NCBI GenBank assembly: GCA_025200525.1
Contig: CM045761.1
Coordinates: 138,448,223 to 138,512,222, forward strand
DNA length: 64,000 nucleotides
Source: Camellia lanceoleosa
Lineage: Eukaryota > Streptophyta > Magnoliopsida > Ericales > Theaceae
Reading direction: 5' to 3'
Under the pieces are notes generated by a model, which saw only the letters and a program-made list of their open reading frames with translations, was not told the DNA's origin and searched no databases. The translations under genes and the position numbers were made by a program. Of the stretch, positions 1-10,977 are shown piece by piece (the first letter of the stretch is position 1; the number at the start of each line of letters is the position of its first letter).

Positions 1-189
1 AGTCAGCACACTTTGTACCTATGTGCACGAGTGACTCAGTAAATTATCTTGCCGACCTTTATGTTAGGGACATAGTTTGACTTCATGGGTCCCTATGACT
101 ATCATTTCGGATCGAGATCCACATTTCACAGCTCCGTTGTGGTAGAGCCTACAGAATGCCTTAGGCACTAGATTAACATTTAGCATCAC

Positions 190-930
190 CAATCATTCCC
201 AGATTGATGAGCAGTCCGAGCAAACCATTCAGATCTTAGAGGACATGCTTTGGGGTTGTGTTCTGGATTTTAAGGGGTTATGGGAGAAGCATTTACCTTT
301 AATAGAATTTGCCTACAATAATAGTTTCCAGGCGAGTATTGGTATGGCACCATTTGAGACCTTGTATGGCTAACCATGTAAATCTCTAGTGTGTTGGGCC
401 GAGGTGGGTGAGGCACCTATGTTAGGTCTGGAATTAGTTCAGGAAACGACGAAGAAGGTCCCACTTATTCGTAAAATGTTGGTTTCGGCTTAGAGTCGTT
501 AGAAGAGCTATACCGACCGTAGGACGAGACCTTTATCTTTTGAGGTAGGAGATCATGTGTTCCTGAAGATATCACCAAGACAAGGTTTAATGAGATTTTG
601 GAAAAGTGTGAAGTTGTCTCCTAGATTTATTAGACCTTTTGAAATTCTAGAACGAATTTGGGAGGTAGCTCATTGTTTGGCCTTGTCGCCCCAATTTTTC
701 AAGATTCATGACGTGTTTCATATTTGCATGCTCTGAAAGTACGAGCCTGATCCTTCACACGTGTTGGATTGAACTGAGTTAGAGGTAGATGAAGATGTCT
801 TATATAAGGAGATATCGGCAGGTTTTAGACTTTCAAGACCAAGTCTTGCGAGGCAAGACTATTCCATTGGTTAAGGTGTTGTGGCGACACCATGGGGTTG
901 AGAAGGCGACTTGGGAGAGTAAGGTAAGTC
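190..930 (+). pseudogene. Integrase C-half plus chromodomain relic (Tekay)
   Basis: Remnant of Ty3/gypsy pol. In shifting plus-strand frames one reads the end of the integrase core (a QSEQTI match around the catalytic Glu near 215, [12 protein letters not shown] near 338-373), then the GDHVFLKISP segment near 550 and the HDVFHICML segment near 710. The chromodomain-like stretch IPLVKVLWRHHGVEKATWE lies at about 861-917. In-frame stops occur at about 373, 493 and 736, with frameshifts between the blocks, so it cannot encode a functional integrase. The chromodomain of this clade normally steers insertion toward modified histones. The upstream pol is outside the window and bases 1-190 are too decayed to assign. 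Confidence 0.85.
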
Positions 931-1152
931 CGTGAGAAGTATCTTGACCTATTTGTTGATATTTGAGACTTGTGTTGAAAATCGTAATTATGTTGTAATG
1001 TTTATAAATATTGTGTATGTTTTGGAGGATTGAACTGTAATAGTTAGTGTTGAAAAACTCTATTTATCCTTGTTATAAGTTTGGATGATATATGATTTGA
1101 TTTACTTTCAGTGATTGTTGGTTGGTTTTAAATTTTAGGGACGAAATTCCTT

Positions 1153-1165
1153 AAGGGGGGAAGAC
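1153..1165 (+). other. Polypurine tract of Tekay element 1
   Basis: AAGGGGGGAAGAC lies directly against the 3' LTR start, the expected place for plus-strand DNA priming. The same GGGAAGAC ending recurs at the two minus-strand Tekay elements. Confidence 0.8.
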
Positions 1166-3122
1166 TATAACGGTTCTGGTTTAAACCCAACCCATTTCTT
1201 GCTTTTGAATCCGAGAATCCATGTCCTTAACTATTGTTCATTTCGTTTTCATCTTGTTACTTGTTAAGTTTGGCTATTGGGAGTTATGGTTGTGTTTGAA
1301 ACAAGTTGGGAAGTTAGTTTTTCAAAAAGTTGTTGCCCAGATTTTTGCCTATTTGCTCGACCGGTCTTTCTTACACTCGAGCAGTCTTTTACAGTTTGCA
1401 AAACTATTAGATGTGTGGTATCTTTGCTCAAGCTGTCTTTCTTGCGCTCGAGCGGTCTTTTACAAGTCTAAACTTCTGGAAGGGGGTCATTGTGGGCTCA
1501 AGCGGTGTTTTGGTCACTCGAGCGGTCTGTGCATATACTAATCCGAGAGAAGGCCATTTTGAGTCACTTTTTCATATATCTCTCTATAAACATTTCAAAA
1601 CCCTAAATCTTTACACTCTCTCTCTAGTTCTTGTACTCTAGCTTCAAATACTCACAATCCATTAGTTTTCTCACCCTAGCCCTTTGGAGAAAAAGGTTGA
1701 GCACGTCAAAGCCTTCGTTCTAATCGGAGGAGTTGTTTTCAGCTCCGTCAAGCTTCTACCTTTTGCTCTCTCTTCTCTGGTACTTTGAGGTAGGGATTTA
1801 TTCAACCTTCAATGTGATTTTTAGCATCGTTATTTGCTTTTTGAAAGGGTTAGTAATTTTGGGGTAAACCTAGGGTTTGATTTTGAATTTAAAAGTGGGG
1901 TTTTCCAAATTGGTTCTTGAGAATGGCTGTGGAGATGTGTTTATGGTTGAGATATGTTAAAATGACGGATTTCCATACTTAAAATTGATTTTGTAAGTAA
2001 ATTGGGTTTTGTTCTAAAATTATGGATATTTGGATTCATAAAAGGAAATGGAAAATGATACTGGGTTTTGTAAGATTGGAACAATGTTTATGTTGATGAT
2101 GATGGTAGAGTTTGATATGTAATATCACTCCCATTTTAAAATGATGGACTTATATCGTTTGATTGAAAACTATCTATTATATAGAAATATCGGTTTTGGG
2201 CAATTAGTGAAGGATGGCTTTGATTGTTGTAGAAATTGTATGAGGATTAAGTTAAATTGAAACCAATTTCTCATACATCTTGCATCGAGCATCGTTTCAT
2301 ATTGACCATTGAAAATGTATATTGATTTTGAGAAAAATGGGTGAATACCTTGGCGAATCTAGTTAAGGGGTGTGGTTGTGATTATGATGTTGGCTTGTGT
2401 GTCCTTGGTAAAAGTCTAGAAACTCGCTCGATTAGGTGTAGATCCTTCTGGTTAATACCGGTAAAATGTCTTTGATAGTGCTTGTATAGCCTACTCTTAG
2501 ACACATACCTAGAGATTCCCAGTGTTTTGTATCCACTGTTCTGTTTTCTACTATGAAAGGATTTTTTTTTTTCATGAATCAATGTATAATCTTGCATTGT
2601 ATTGTTTTGAGATGGAAAATGTGAAACGTTTGACAAATGGCATGCAAATGGATTCACCTTATAACTTTGTTAAGATTCATATATTGTGTTAAAGTATCTT
2701 TACTGAGCTTTGGCTCACCGTATGTGGAAAACAACTTTCAGGTGCTGATAATATACTTCCACTAAGGACATAACTTGGGAGGACTTGGAGCCAAGGGCTT
2801 CATTTTGTTTATTTGACGTAATCATTTTGTTTAAGCCTCGGGCTTTAATTGTATTGAGTTAGACTCATTTTGTTATACCCAAGCATCGACTTGGAAAGAT
2901 ATAGCCATTTGGACATATGATTATTTGGTTTTACTTTTATTTTAAGTTCATGTATCCATGTCATATGTTATAGATTTAGAATCTAGGAATTACGAATGTA
3001 TATTGCATATGTCATCTTTTGTATTGATCAAAGATATAAATGGAATAGAAGATATAATGTTATTGATCAATTGTAAGTAATGTTATGATATGGGTTATTA
3101 TTATTTATGTCGGTGCGTTACA
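1166..3122 (+). repeat. 3' LTR of Tekay element 1 (1957 bp)
   Basis: It starts TATAACGG just after the polypurine tract and ends GCGTTACA. It has a TATA-like CTATAAA at 1584-1590. Just upstream is a cluster of CTCGAGCGG-type motifs at about 1370-1525. A pyrimidine-rich leader (about 1610-1640) follows. No gene is supported inside it. Confidence 0.8.
1584..1590 (+). promoter_or_regulatory. TATA box of LTR 1
   Basis: CTATAAA lies about 420 bp into the LTR, followed by a CT-rich leader as in plant core promoters. Confidence 0.5.
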
Positions 3123-3234
3123 CAGGCTATCTCCAGATAGTCTTTGTGGGCTTATGGCGGTGCATCTGGGCTCTTTTCCTTTCTCTTGGTAGGAATTAGG
3201 CTTTGAGCGTGGGCTCATATTTTTTTCATCCACA
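3123..3234 (-). repeat. LTR remnant (minus) of the copy-1 antisense-gene element
   Basis: On the minus strand an LTR begins TGTGGATG at 3234, immediately after a polypurine tract. It is cut off at 3122 by Tekay element 1. The termini and adjoining tract match the arrangement of LTRs D and E, which also abut copies of the same gene. Confidence 0.5.
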
Positions 3235-3246
3235 ATTGCCCTCCTT
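3235..3246 (-). other. Polypurine tract (minus), copy-1 element
   Basis: The minus strand reads AAGGAGGGCAAT and abuts TGTGGATG. It is of the GGGGCAA(C/T) type also seen at 18515-18527, 56966-56977 and 60915-60924. Confidence 0.55.
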
Positions 3247-3337
3247 CGGTAGCCGATCTTAATAGATTGCCGAAGACATATTCCTAACCAAGCTTATTCC
3301 CGATCTGATGCTTGATGCAAAGAGTCATCCGTCCAAT

Positions 3338-3345
3338 GACACGTG
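3338..3345 (+). promoter_or_regulatory. G-box (GACACGTG) upstream of gene copy 1
   Basis: GACACGTG sits about 280 bp before the copy-1 ATG. The same 8-mer precedes all four gene copies (34811, 56676, 61132). CACGTG is the classic plant bZIP/bHLH site. The rest of 3247-3625 holds the presumed promoter and leader, with no other gene. Confidence 0.55.
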
Positions 3346-4152
3346 CTTCGTTGTTTCTCATGCTAATGGGGCCACAATGATAGCGCATGTCTCTTAATGT
3401 GCCGTTTTGCTTCTGACACATTAAATGCAAGGGTGATTTGTTTACTCATATCATTTTGCTTACACTCTTCTCTGGGACTTCTCAAGGTGCGTCTATTCAG
3501 ACTCTTTTTTGAAGATTTTGTTCTCATTTCTTCATAAGTTCTTTATCTCTTGCCTTTTCTTCTGTTTCTTGTGTTTATTTGTTTATTTATTTATTTATTA
3601 TTGTTCTTCCCCTTTTTCTGAAAAAATGAATCGTTTTAGGAGTTTCTTTGAGTCTGAGGAGAGCGTTCTTGAGTTTAGAACTCTTCATCATATTCCAGAC
3701 AATGTAGTTACTCATTTTCCAGAGGCCAATGACGACCTTATTGAGGAGTCTACGACCAAGATCCCCCTTCCCCTTATCGATATTGTCGAAGAGGTGTTTG
3801 TTTTCCCATGCATCCCCTTTTGAAAGAGGTGCTCTGTTTTTATGGAGTTGCTCCTTCCCAACTTTCTCCTAACTTTTTTAGCATAGTAATGGGGTTAGTA
3901 GCTTTAAATGAGATTCTGGGGACAAACCTAGGACTCCTTGAGATTAGATATTGTTACAACTTCGTTCCAACCACCAAAGAGAGGCTGTAATTTTATTTTA
4001 AGCCCAGAGGTAAGCATCGTCAATTAGTTCAAATGCTCCCTGATTTTGGCAAATGAGTAAATGACTTAATTGCGATTGTTGAGGGAAATTGGGAATTTTC
4101 CCCTGGTGTTGATAGGGTATGGTCTATACCCCCAAGGTTGTCGGCACTCCAG

Positions 4153-4253
4153 GTCATCTTCTTTCAGCCTTTCTTTGTTCGGCATCATCTATTATCTGCT
4201 ATGAGTTATTATTCTAAATTGCTTTTTGCTTTCCTTTTCTTTTTTGTTTGTAG
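4153..4253 (+). other. Spliceosomal intron 1 of gene copy 1
   Basis: Donor GTCATC follows CTCCAG, and the acceptor TTTGTTTGTAG follows a T-rich tract. It lies just after the NWEF block, the same position as introns at 35656-35768, 55107-55198 and 62622-62716. Confidence 0.6.
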
Positions 4254-4790
4254 GTCCCATCATCTTCTCGCATCCTAGCAAGTGGGAGAATCAAATCAAA
4301 TTTCCTCTCATTCATCAAGTTTGGTCTTATAGAGGCCCACCCCAAGCACAGAGGCCAAGGTCAGACAGCCCACATCCTTCTCTTCTACATGCCCTACTAC
4401 AGCACCGTTGTCGCAATTGAGGTTGCCCCTTTTAGAATCGATGGTGGTGTGGATTTTTACATTCTCTCTCACCTCCAAGAAGCTCTTGAAGACGAATAGG
4501 CTCATTCCATCGAGGAGTTGATTGCCGAAGTCCCATTAGAAGAAGAAGAACAAGTCTAAGAAGAGCTTGCTAACTCAGAAGCCATAGTTTCTAAAATCAT
4601 GTCGTTGAAAGATTTTTTTAGCTTTGCTTGCTAATCAAAAATGTCAAAAAGATGGAAAATCCTTTACCACTTTGGCTACTTCTCAATAATCTCCGATCAT
4701 TGTCGCCAATGATCCATTTACTACGGTTGTGTTTGATGCCCTTTTTGAGGTGGTTGCCTCCAATCCTCATTTTCCAGAATAAAGCTTTGG

Positions 4791-4795
4791 CAAGC
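4791..4795. repeat. Target-site duplication CAAGC (left) of element A
   Basis: CAAGC directly precedes TGTAGACA here and directly follows TGTCTACA at 33213-33217. This is a perfect 5-bp duplication, as expected of a Ty3-type integrase. Confidence 0.9.
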
Positions 4796-5525
4796 TGTAG
4801 ACATCCCATTTTTGACCGACCTTAAGACTTAGACGTCATCAATTGAGCGCTCGGTGATTAGTGCATGTTGTGCTCGTTTCGAGTTTCCAGAGTTTTGGCT
4901 GAGAGCCTTGCCTCTGGGCCTCTGAACTCTTTGTGCTTTGGCTCAGTTTGTGGACCGAACCTTGTTGGGAAGGAGAGGTCTTGTAAACATCTTTTCGTGG
5001 TCGTAGACCACTTTTCTCGCTTGGAGACTAGTTTCTAATTTTCGGAGCCTTTAGCCGCGTGCCTTGTCTCGGGACCGCTTAACGTTCTCTGTTTGGCGTG
5101 GTTTTTGAACCACAACTTGTTTCCTTGGCCTAGAGGGCCACTGTGGTTTGGGAGACCGCTTTTGTGGTCATAAAACCACTTTTGGTGCTTGTCTGCTAGT
5201 TTTTGAGGCTCCTGGCTGCGCGCTTTGCCTCCCGAACTTTCATTTTGCATCCATTTTGGCTTGTTTTTGGTACAAACCTTGTTTTCCCTGTTTGGAAGAT
5301 GGTACAAGGGTGGAATACCAATTTCTTTCCCCGCAGACCACTTTTCTTCTCGCCAATCAGTTTTCTGGTCCGACAACTGCTCTCCTTGGTCTTTAGGCCA
5401 TCTTTTCTGGTCGGCCACCACACCACTGCATTCTTTTCATGCTCTAGACCCTCTCTCACCATGGCCGACCAGTTTTTGTCTTGGGAGACCACTTATGGCG
5501 GTCGGGCGACCACTATAAGTAGTTG

Positions 5526-5548
5526 GCCGACCACTTCAAGTGGTCGGC
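5526..5548. repeat. Perfect palindrome in U3 of element A
   Basis: GCCGACCACTT and its exact complement AAGTGGTCGGC are separated by one base. It lies about 150 bp upstream of the TATA box, as part of a field of GACCACT motifs. The 3' LTR keeps it with one mismatch (about 19269-19291). Confidence 0.75.
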
Positions 5549-5694
5549 TGCTTTTTGTCACCTTTTTGGAGATATTTTCCTCCAGCTGGCACAGCTGCAG
5601 GGCACTAAAACCGTCCTCCGTACACATGTATGGAGGGATGGCCTTGAACCCTTAACTTCCTCAAGAAGCTTTACCTTTTGTTCTCTATATAAGA

Positions 5695-5703
5695 GAACCA
5701 GCT
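5695..5703 (+). promoter_or_regulatory. TATA box of 5' LTR A
   Basis: CTATATAAG is followed by a CTCC-rich start region. It is duplicated exactly in the 3' LTR at 19424-19432. Confidence 0.65.
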
Positions 5704-6239
5704 CCTCCCTCCTCTAGGTCCAGAAATTGGAGGTTTGAGATATACATACACTCTTGTATCTGTATCTCCTTGTTTTTTCTTATTTTGTGCCTTAAAGTGT
5801 AGTTTTATCTTACTTTAACACACAAACACACACTCAAACACCATCCTTTTGTTACTGAGGCTTCTTGAGGTTTGTCTTGGAGTTCTTAGACTGGTTGAAG
5901 CTTGAAAAACCTGCTAGAGTTGCAGCTTTGAAGGTGGTCATCAAAGGTGAGTTTCTAACCCTTAAAACCCCCATTTTTGCTTAAGCTTTTAGCCCTTTTT
6001 GCATGCTATTTTGGGCTTGACATTAAACTAACAAAAGTTCTGTTTTTCAGTCCTTGTGAAGTTTGTTTAAGGTCACTTTTTGGTTCGGGGTGGTCTACTC
6101 CCTCTTAGGCCTTGTTAGGCCTTGTTTTGAGCCTTCCCTTTAGGCTCTTGTTGTAACCTTTGCATGACCTTTCTACAACTGAAATCTAGAGGATTTTCAG
6201 TGGTGGAAAGGAGGTTTTGGGGTCCTAAATAGGAGAGGG

Positions 6240-7800
6240 TCATCCTCTCTCCTTGTGTCTTGTTTACTTGCTTCATATCCCTCATGTTTGAGCATGTTTG
6301 TTAAGCTTGTGTTGGCTTGTTCTTAGCATGTATTTGGGGTTATTGCAGCATGCCTCAGATCTGTTCTGACTTGGTTTGGTCATCCCTTGCATGCATAATA
6401 CACTTGTAGTGTAAATCTTACAAACTAGCTTTGTGTGTCTCATGTTTAAGCATGTCTTTCTAGCTTGTTTTGGTGCCATCTCAGTAGGTTTTTGGTGTTG
6501 TTTTAACATGCCTTAGGTCTGATTTGGGTTGGTTTAGTTGGCTCTTGCACGCCATATACACTCGTAGTGTAAATTTCATAAGCTAGTCTTGTATGCTTCA
6601 TGAAGTAGCATCTCTTTCTAGCTTATGTTGTGTCCATTTCAGCATGTTTTTGGTGATGTTCTACCATGTCATACCTCTGTTAAGGTTTGGTTTGGTTGGC
6701 ACTTGCATGCTCCATGCACTTGTAGTGCAATTCCATGATTTAGCCTAACATGTCTCATGCTTTAACATGTCATTCTAGCATGCTTTTGGCTTAACTTCAA
6801 GAAGCTTTTGTCCATGTTTTAGCATGCTCTAGCTCTAATTTGTGTTGTTTTGGTCATGCATGCCATGCTTTGTATAGCTATTGTGCATTTTAGCTTGTTA
6901 GCTTTGTGTGTCAAGTCCACTAGCATGCTTTACTTGGCCTATTTGAATGATTTCGCATCATTTCATATGTGATTTCAGTCCATGTTTCATGCTCATGCAC
7001 TTGCATTTATCACTCATTCAATGCGTTGGAGCGTTCCCCCCATTTATGCCTTAACACGAGCCATTGTGTATGCCTTCATGCCTAAGCTTGCGAGCTATCA
7101 TTTCAATGTTTATTTGGGGTTATTTTGCCATGATATAACTCTGATTTTTGTTGGTTAGGTCATTCCATGCTTGGTCTTAATAGGTGCAGTGTAAACCACC
7201 TTATTTGCCTTGCATTCACCATGCCTTATGCCCTTCATGCTAGCTTGTTTTGGCTTCCTTTCATGCATGTTTTAGACTCATTTTAACATGTTCTCGGACT
7301 ATTTTGGGTTGCCTTCATCACATGCTTCATGTTTTGCATAGTTGTAGTACAAGTGCCTATGCTAGCTTTAAGCTTCGGGCACCATAGCATGCTTCATTTG
7401 TGTTGTGTACATGATTTGGCATCACTTAACATGTTATTTTAGAGTATTTAGTATGGCCATGTTCTCACTTCATTCACTCTTTAAGTGCCTTTGAGTGTTG
7501 TGCATTGTTGCCTTGCTTATGGCCTAGCTTGTATGCTTGCATGCCTTGACCTTTGAGCCCCTGACTTAGCATGTTTTGGTCATTGTCTTGACCTATTTCA
7601 GCTCTGTCCATGTTTGGTTCATGCATTTGTGCCATGTATTGCATGCCTCCTTTGTAGTCCTCCTTATTAGCTTTCATGCTTTAAGACCTTTGCATGCTAT
7701 ACATGTGTTTGATTGAATGATTTGGCATCATTTCATACCTTATTTCAGTGCATTTAGTGTTGTCACACTCCCATGTTTATCACTTCTTGAGCACTCTTGA
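6240..7800 (+). repeat. Degenerate tandem field with about 157-bp period
   Basis: The marker (A/G)CACTTGTAGTG(T/C)AA recurs in decaying form at about 6400, 6558, 6716, 6868, 7180, 7337 and 7650. The steps are 158, 158, 152, 312, 157 and 313, that is multiples of about 157. Flanking words such as TAGCTTGTTTTGG and AGCATG keep the same register. About ten units, all within the LTR, and repeated in the 3' LTR copy. Confidence 0.7.
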
Positions 7801-9886
7801 GAGTTGTGCTCTTAGGCCTAGTTGATGGGCCAATGCATGTGCATGCATTGTTTTGCATCTCATGCCTTTGTTTTGGTGTTATGGCCACTGATTTGGGTAG
7901 GTCTGAGGTCTGTCCATTTTGGTTTAAGTCCATTGAGCATTGTGAATGCCATGTTACATTGCATCGAGCATGTTTGTTTACATGTTGTTAGCATTGAGTA
8001 TGCCATGATCATATCGCATTGTGTATGTTAGTTGCATTGTATCATATTGTTGCATGCTTATGTTATCTTGCATTGAGTATGCATGCATTAGCATTGTGCA
8101 TGTCATTAGCTTTGTTAGGTTGTTCATGTTGCATTGCATGTTTGTGTTGCATTGCATTTTCGCATATTCCATGTTATATAGTATTGTGCATGCCATGTTG
8201 TGTGTTGTCTTGTGTTTGGAATAGGTGTTAGTCCAAACGGGAAACGAGGGATGTTTCATACTTGAAGTGATGAAACGTACCTCAATTCTCGATCGCCGAC
8301 GCTCTTAATCATACATGATAGAGTTTTTGGCCTTATGTGTTTATGTGTGCATTCATTTTCATATTGAATTGTGCAACTTCGCCTCTCGGCCATCATGCAT
8401 TAAAATGCGCGATTGGTGGCCTGAGGGTCGAGAACCACACTCCCTTGAGCTTATGAAATAATAGGGAGGGTGGTCGTGCACACATATCTTCCAAATACAT
8501 TGCCATGCCCTTTCTTACTCTCTGTTGCAGAAAACTGGAGCTTTGCAGCAACAACTGGTCAGCCAGCCAGAAAAACTAGCTGCACGACCACTTTTTCTGG
8601 TTCACAGCAAAGATAGGTGGTCGGCCATGGCTGGTGACACCCCAAGGTGGTCGGCCACCCTCCCATAGGTTCCTATGGTGGAGTTTAAGCTTTCTGGAGC
8701 CTGGTGTATGTTTCTGAGAGCAATTGTAAACAGAGGCAAGTTGGGGCATCGCGACGGATTTCCGAACGAGGCAACCGGGCATGCATGCTTTCTTCCCTCT
8801 GAGGGCACTTCTGTTTACTGTTTTACTTAGCTAATTTGCTTAGCTAGTTTATGCTTTGGATTCTGTATTTAAGTAGTTAATGCGTTTAGCTACTTAATTG
8901 TTTTGTAATAGTTAGTTAACTAGGATTAGTTAATTAGCTTCGTTGTGATGTAATAATTGGTTTAATTAGCCTAGATTAGCTAGTTAGCTTCTTATTCGGT
9001 CCCTCCATCGAGAGGGCCAACTGTTGTAATAAGCGTGCGTATGTGTGATGCATGTCTTCCAACCCCCATTTCTTTCTCCCTTTTACTTAACTGCTCACGA
9101 TGGTTAGTTTTAGGGCATATTTCATTTAGCATACCTTATGCTCGCATGCGTGCATCCATTCATCTGTCTTGCATGTACCGGGCTCGGCACATCATACAAA
9201 CCAGCATTGTATTTCAACACATTTACTTGAATACGTGTTCAAACAGCATGTTATCAAGTTGCACTTCACATGCCATCCCAGAATAGCCGAGCCTATTTTA
9301 GCCTCATTTTTGCATGTGTTGCATTAGCCATCTTAACATGAACTAGGATCGCGCATGATTTCTAACTAGTTCTTTGCTTTGGCTCAGAGTACACTATGAG
9401 TGTTTACGCTTTAGCATACTGCATGTGTGTTATTGACTGCCAGGAAAGCATGCTTGCCATGAGGCTAACTGCTTACTTGATATAACTGCCTGAATGCTTG
9501 TGGGTGAAAGTTGGATTACTTGAATTGGAACAATTCATCGAATCCCAAATTTAGCCTACTTGCGAGTAGCAAACTTCAAACCATTTTCACAAACGAACAT
9601 GCAATGTTTTGTTCCAAATTAGGCGATCTAGTCTATACTTGTATGCTGTGCACATCACATAGTAATTCTAGGTTAAATAACCGGAATAAGAGCACATGTG
9701 TTTTGAAAAACAAAATATCATGCTTAGTACAGGCCGATCTTTGATCGGGCGAGTGGGGGTGCTCATTGCATGACCTTCCCCTCTCGTACCCAAGTTCCCG
9801 AGCCGAGGCAACTTTGGTGATGACGGATACATGGCCTTAGGCACGAGTTAGGGTTTCCTAAACTTTCCCAAAATAAAATATTTAGG

Positions 9887-9897
9887 TGGTGACTCTG
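9887..9897 (+). other. Primer-site look-alike inside LTR A
   Basis: TGGTGACTCTG is identical to the first 11 bases of the real primer site at 10134, 247 bp upstream and inside the LTR. It sits in the motif TTTAGGTGGTGACTCTG, which is also present in LTRs B and C. Confidence 0.6.
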
Positions 9898-10133
9898 TAT
9901 TTGGCAAAGCAACCCATGCTTGGCACTTCTTTATAAAAATCAATTTTCCAAAACGATTTGCCGGATTTGGACTCTTTGGTGATTTGTCGGTCTTACATCG
10001 CACATTGTAAGATTAGATTCAGAACCGTGACATTGAGTCCAAACTGTAGTAGCCTAGAGAACAAAACGAGATTCGCGCCCCTCTCGCGAGTGCGGATATC
10101 AGAGAGTTCTCCCGGGGGCGCGTCTACAGTTTC

Positions 10134-10151
10134 TGGTGACTCTGCTGAGGA
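10134..10151 (+). other. Primer binding site of element A
   Basis: TGGTGACTCTGCTGAGGA begins 5 bases after the LTR end. The pattern TGG(C/T)GACTC resembles the tRNA-Arg-type primer sites described for Ogre/Tat elements. The tRNA identity is recalled, not tested. Confidence 0.6.
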
Positions 10152-10977
10152 AATCATGGAGAATTTGACTCAAACTCAAGATATCTTTTTTTGACTACAC
10201 TTATGTGTCTCTTTGCATTGCATTTGCATTGTTGCGCCTTAGTCACCGTGTTCACCGTCTGTTATTCCTGAACGGTTCACCTGAGGTTGCATGCCATAAG
10301 GTTGACCGGTTACGGGCTCTGCCATGATGGGAACTCAAACCTTGGTTGTTATCGAGGCACCCTTTTGACCATTCGACCTAGTGCATATCGGAATCCATAG
10401 TGACTATTCCAAACTAGGACAGGTTACTTACCCCAATTGTAGGTTGTTTGAAACCGCTGTGTGCGTAGTGAAACCCTAGCTCCTGATGAAAATAGGACAG
10501 GGAAACCCTATCCCAACATAGGGGTGTTTTGGCTCTCATTTTCTTGCTATGTGCTTTTAGAGTGTGCCTCTACAAGAATGCATGTATCAGTTTGCAAGAC
10601 TGGGTATCAGGCCTGAGGGCATCAGTATTTGGGAATCTGTTTTACCTAAGGGTATCAGGTTATAGGTAGAATTTTGACCAAAACTCAGTAGAGAGTGCAG
10701 TCATTCAGCTTTTGCTTGTATCTGTTCTGGTGAAATCAGGCTGAGATGTTGTTTGTTTTCTTCTTTTGCAAGGTAGTCGTGAAACTATATCTTCAGAAGG
10801 CTCCAAATATCCCCCAGGTACATTGGACTTTTACTGATAGACTTTGTCGGGTCGAGATTGATTGAGCGACGGTGTTTTCTTCTTTGAGGCAAGGTAGAGA
10901 AAGGCCAGTCAAGGCTTACCAGTTCATCTGATCCGTTAGTCACCAATCATATCACCTCTGTTCAGTTCAGCAGACTC
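10152..10977 (+). other. Leader of element A, no gene seen
   Basis: An 826-bp stretch between the primer site and the first gag ATG. Frames are closed by stops (the last in-frame one at 10885). Nothing beyond the expected packaging/leader role is apparent. Confidence 0.5.

Larger units (their letters stand above)
1..3122 (+). mobile_element. 3' end of decayed Tekay/Del-type Ty3/gypsy element
   Basis: A plus-strand chromovirus enters from the left edge. It contributes the back half of integrase, a chromodomain, about 200 bp of 3' noncoding sequence, a polypurine tract and a complete 3' LTR. The LTR termini TATAACG and CGTTACA are near-perfect inverted repeats, with the first TG mutated to TA. 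It sits inside an older LTR remnant that resumes at 3123. Its other end and target duplication lie outside the window. Clade assignment rests on the chromodomain and the TGTAACG-type LTR termini. Confidence 0.85.
3626..4795 (+). pseudogene. Antisense accessory gene, copy 1, 5' half (PF04195-like)
   Basis: First half of a gene resembling the 'putative gypsy type transposon' domain. The start is ATG at 3626 (MNRFRSFFE...). The domain runs through IVEEVFVF, a frameshift near 3800, then MHPLLKEVLCFYGVAPSQLS, the diagnostic LLEIRYCYNF and EGNWEFSP. In-frame stops occur at 3988 (TAA) and 4054 (TGA). A GT-AG intron at 4153-4253 (101 nt, acceptor after a T-rich tract) leads to an exon coding an acidic region with a run of Glu near 4540. 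The gene is cut at 4795 by element A and resumes at 33213, where the duplicated CAAGC proves continuity. It is antisense to the LTR at 3123-3234. The function is unknown; these proteins occur in plant Ty3/gypsy elements. Confidence 0.75.
4796..10128 (+). repeat. 5' LTR of element A (5333 bp)
   Basis: It starts TGTAGACATCCC and ends GCGTCTACA. The first 900 bases (U3) are packed with GACCACTT/AAGTGGTC motifs. A TATA box lies at 5695-5703. Downstream are a 157-bp-period degenerate repeat field (about 6240-7800), GCATG-rich microrepeats (about 7930-8220) and a T(A/G)GTTAGTTA-rich stretch (about 8850-8990). Open frames in it are short, sit in repeats and are not conserved. No gene is supported. 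Confidence 0.9.

Noticed and set aside
47..190. Possible integrase sequence at the very left edge
   Set aside because: Too decayed to align confidently by eye; not annotated as a domain.
5035..5717. Overlapping frames on both strands of U3 of LTR A, repeated at 18561-19456
   Set aside because: Duplicated only because LTRs are duplicated; frames differ in length between copies and no family is recognisable.
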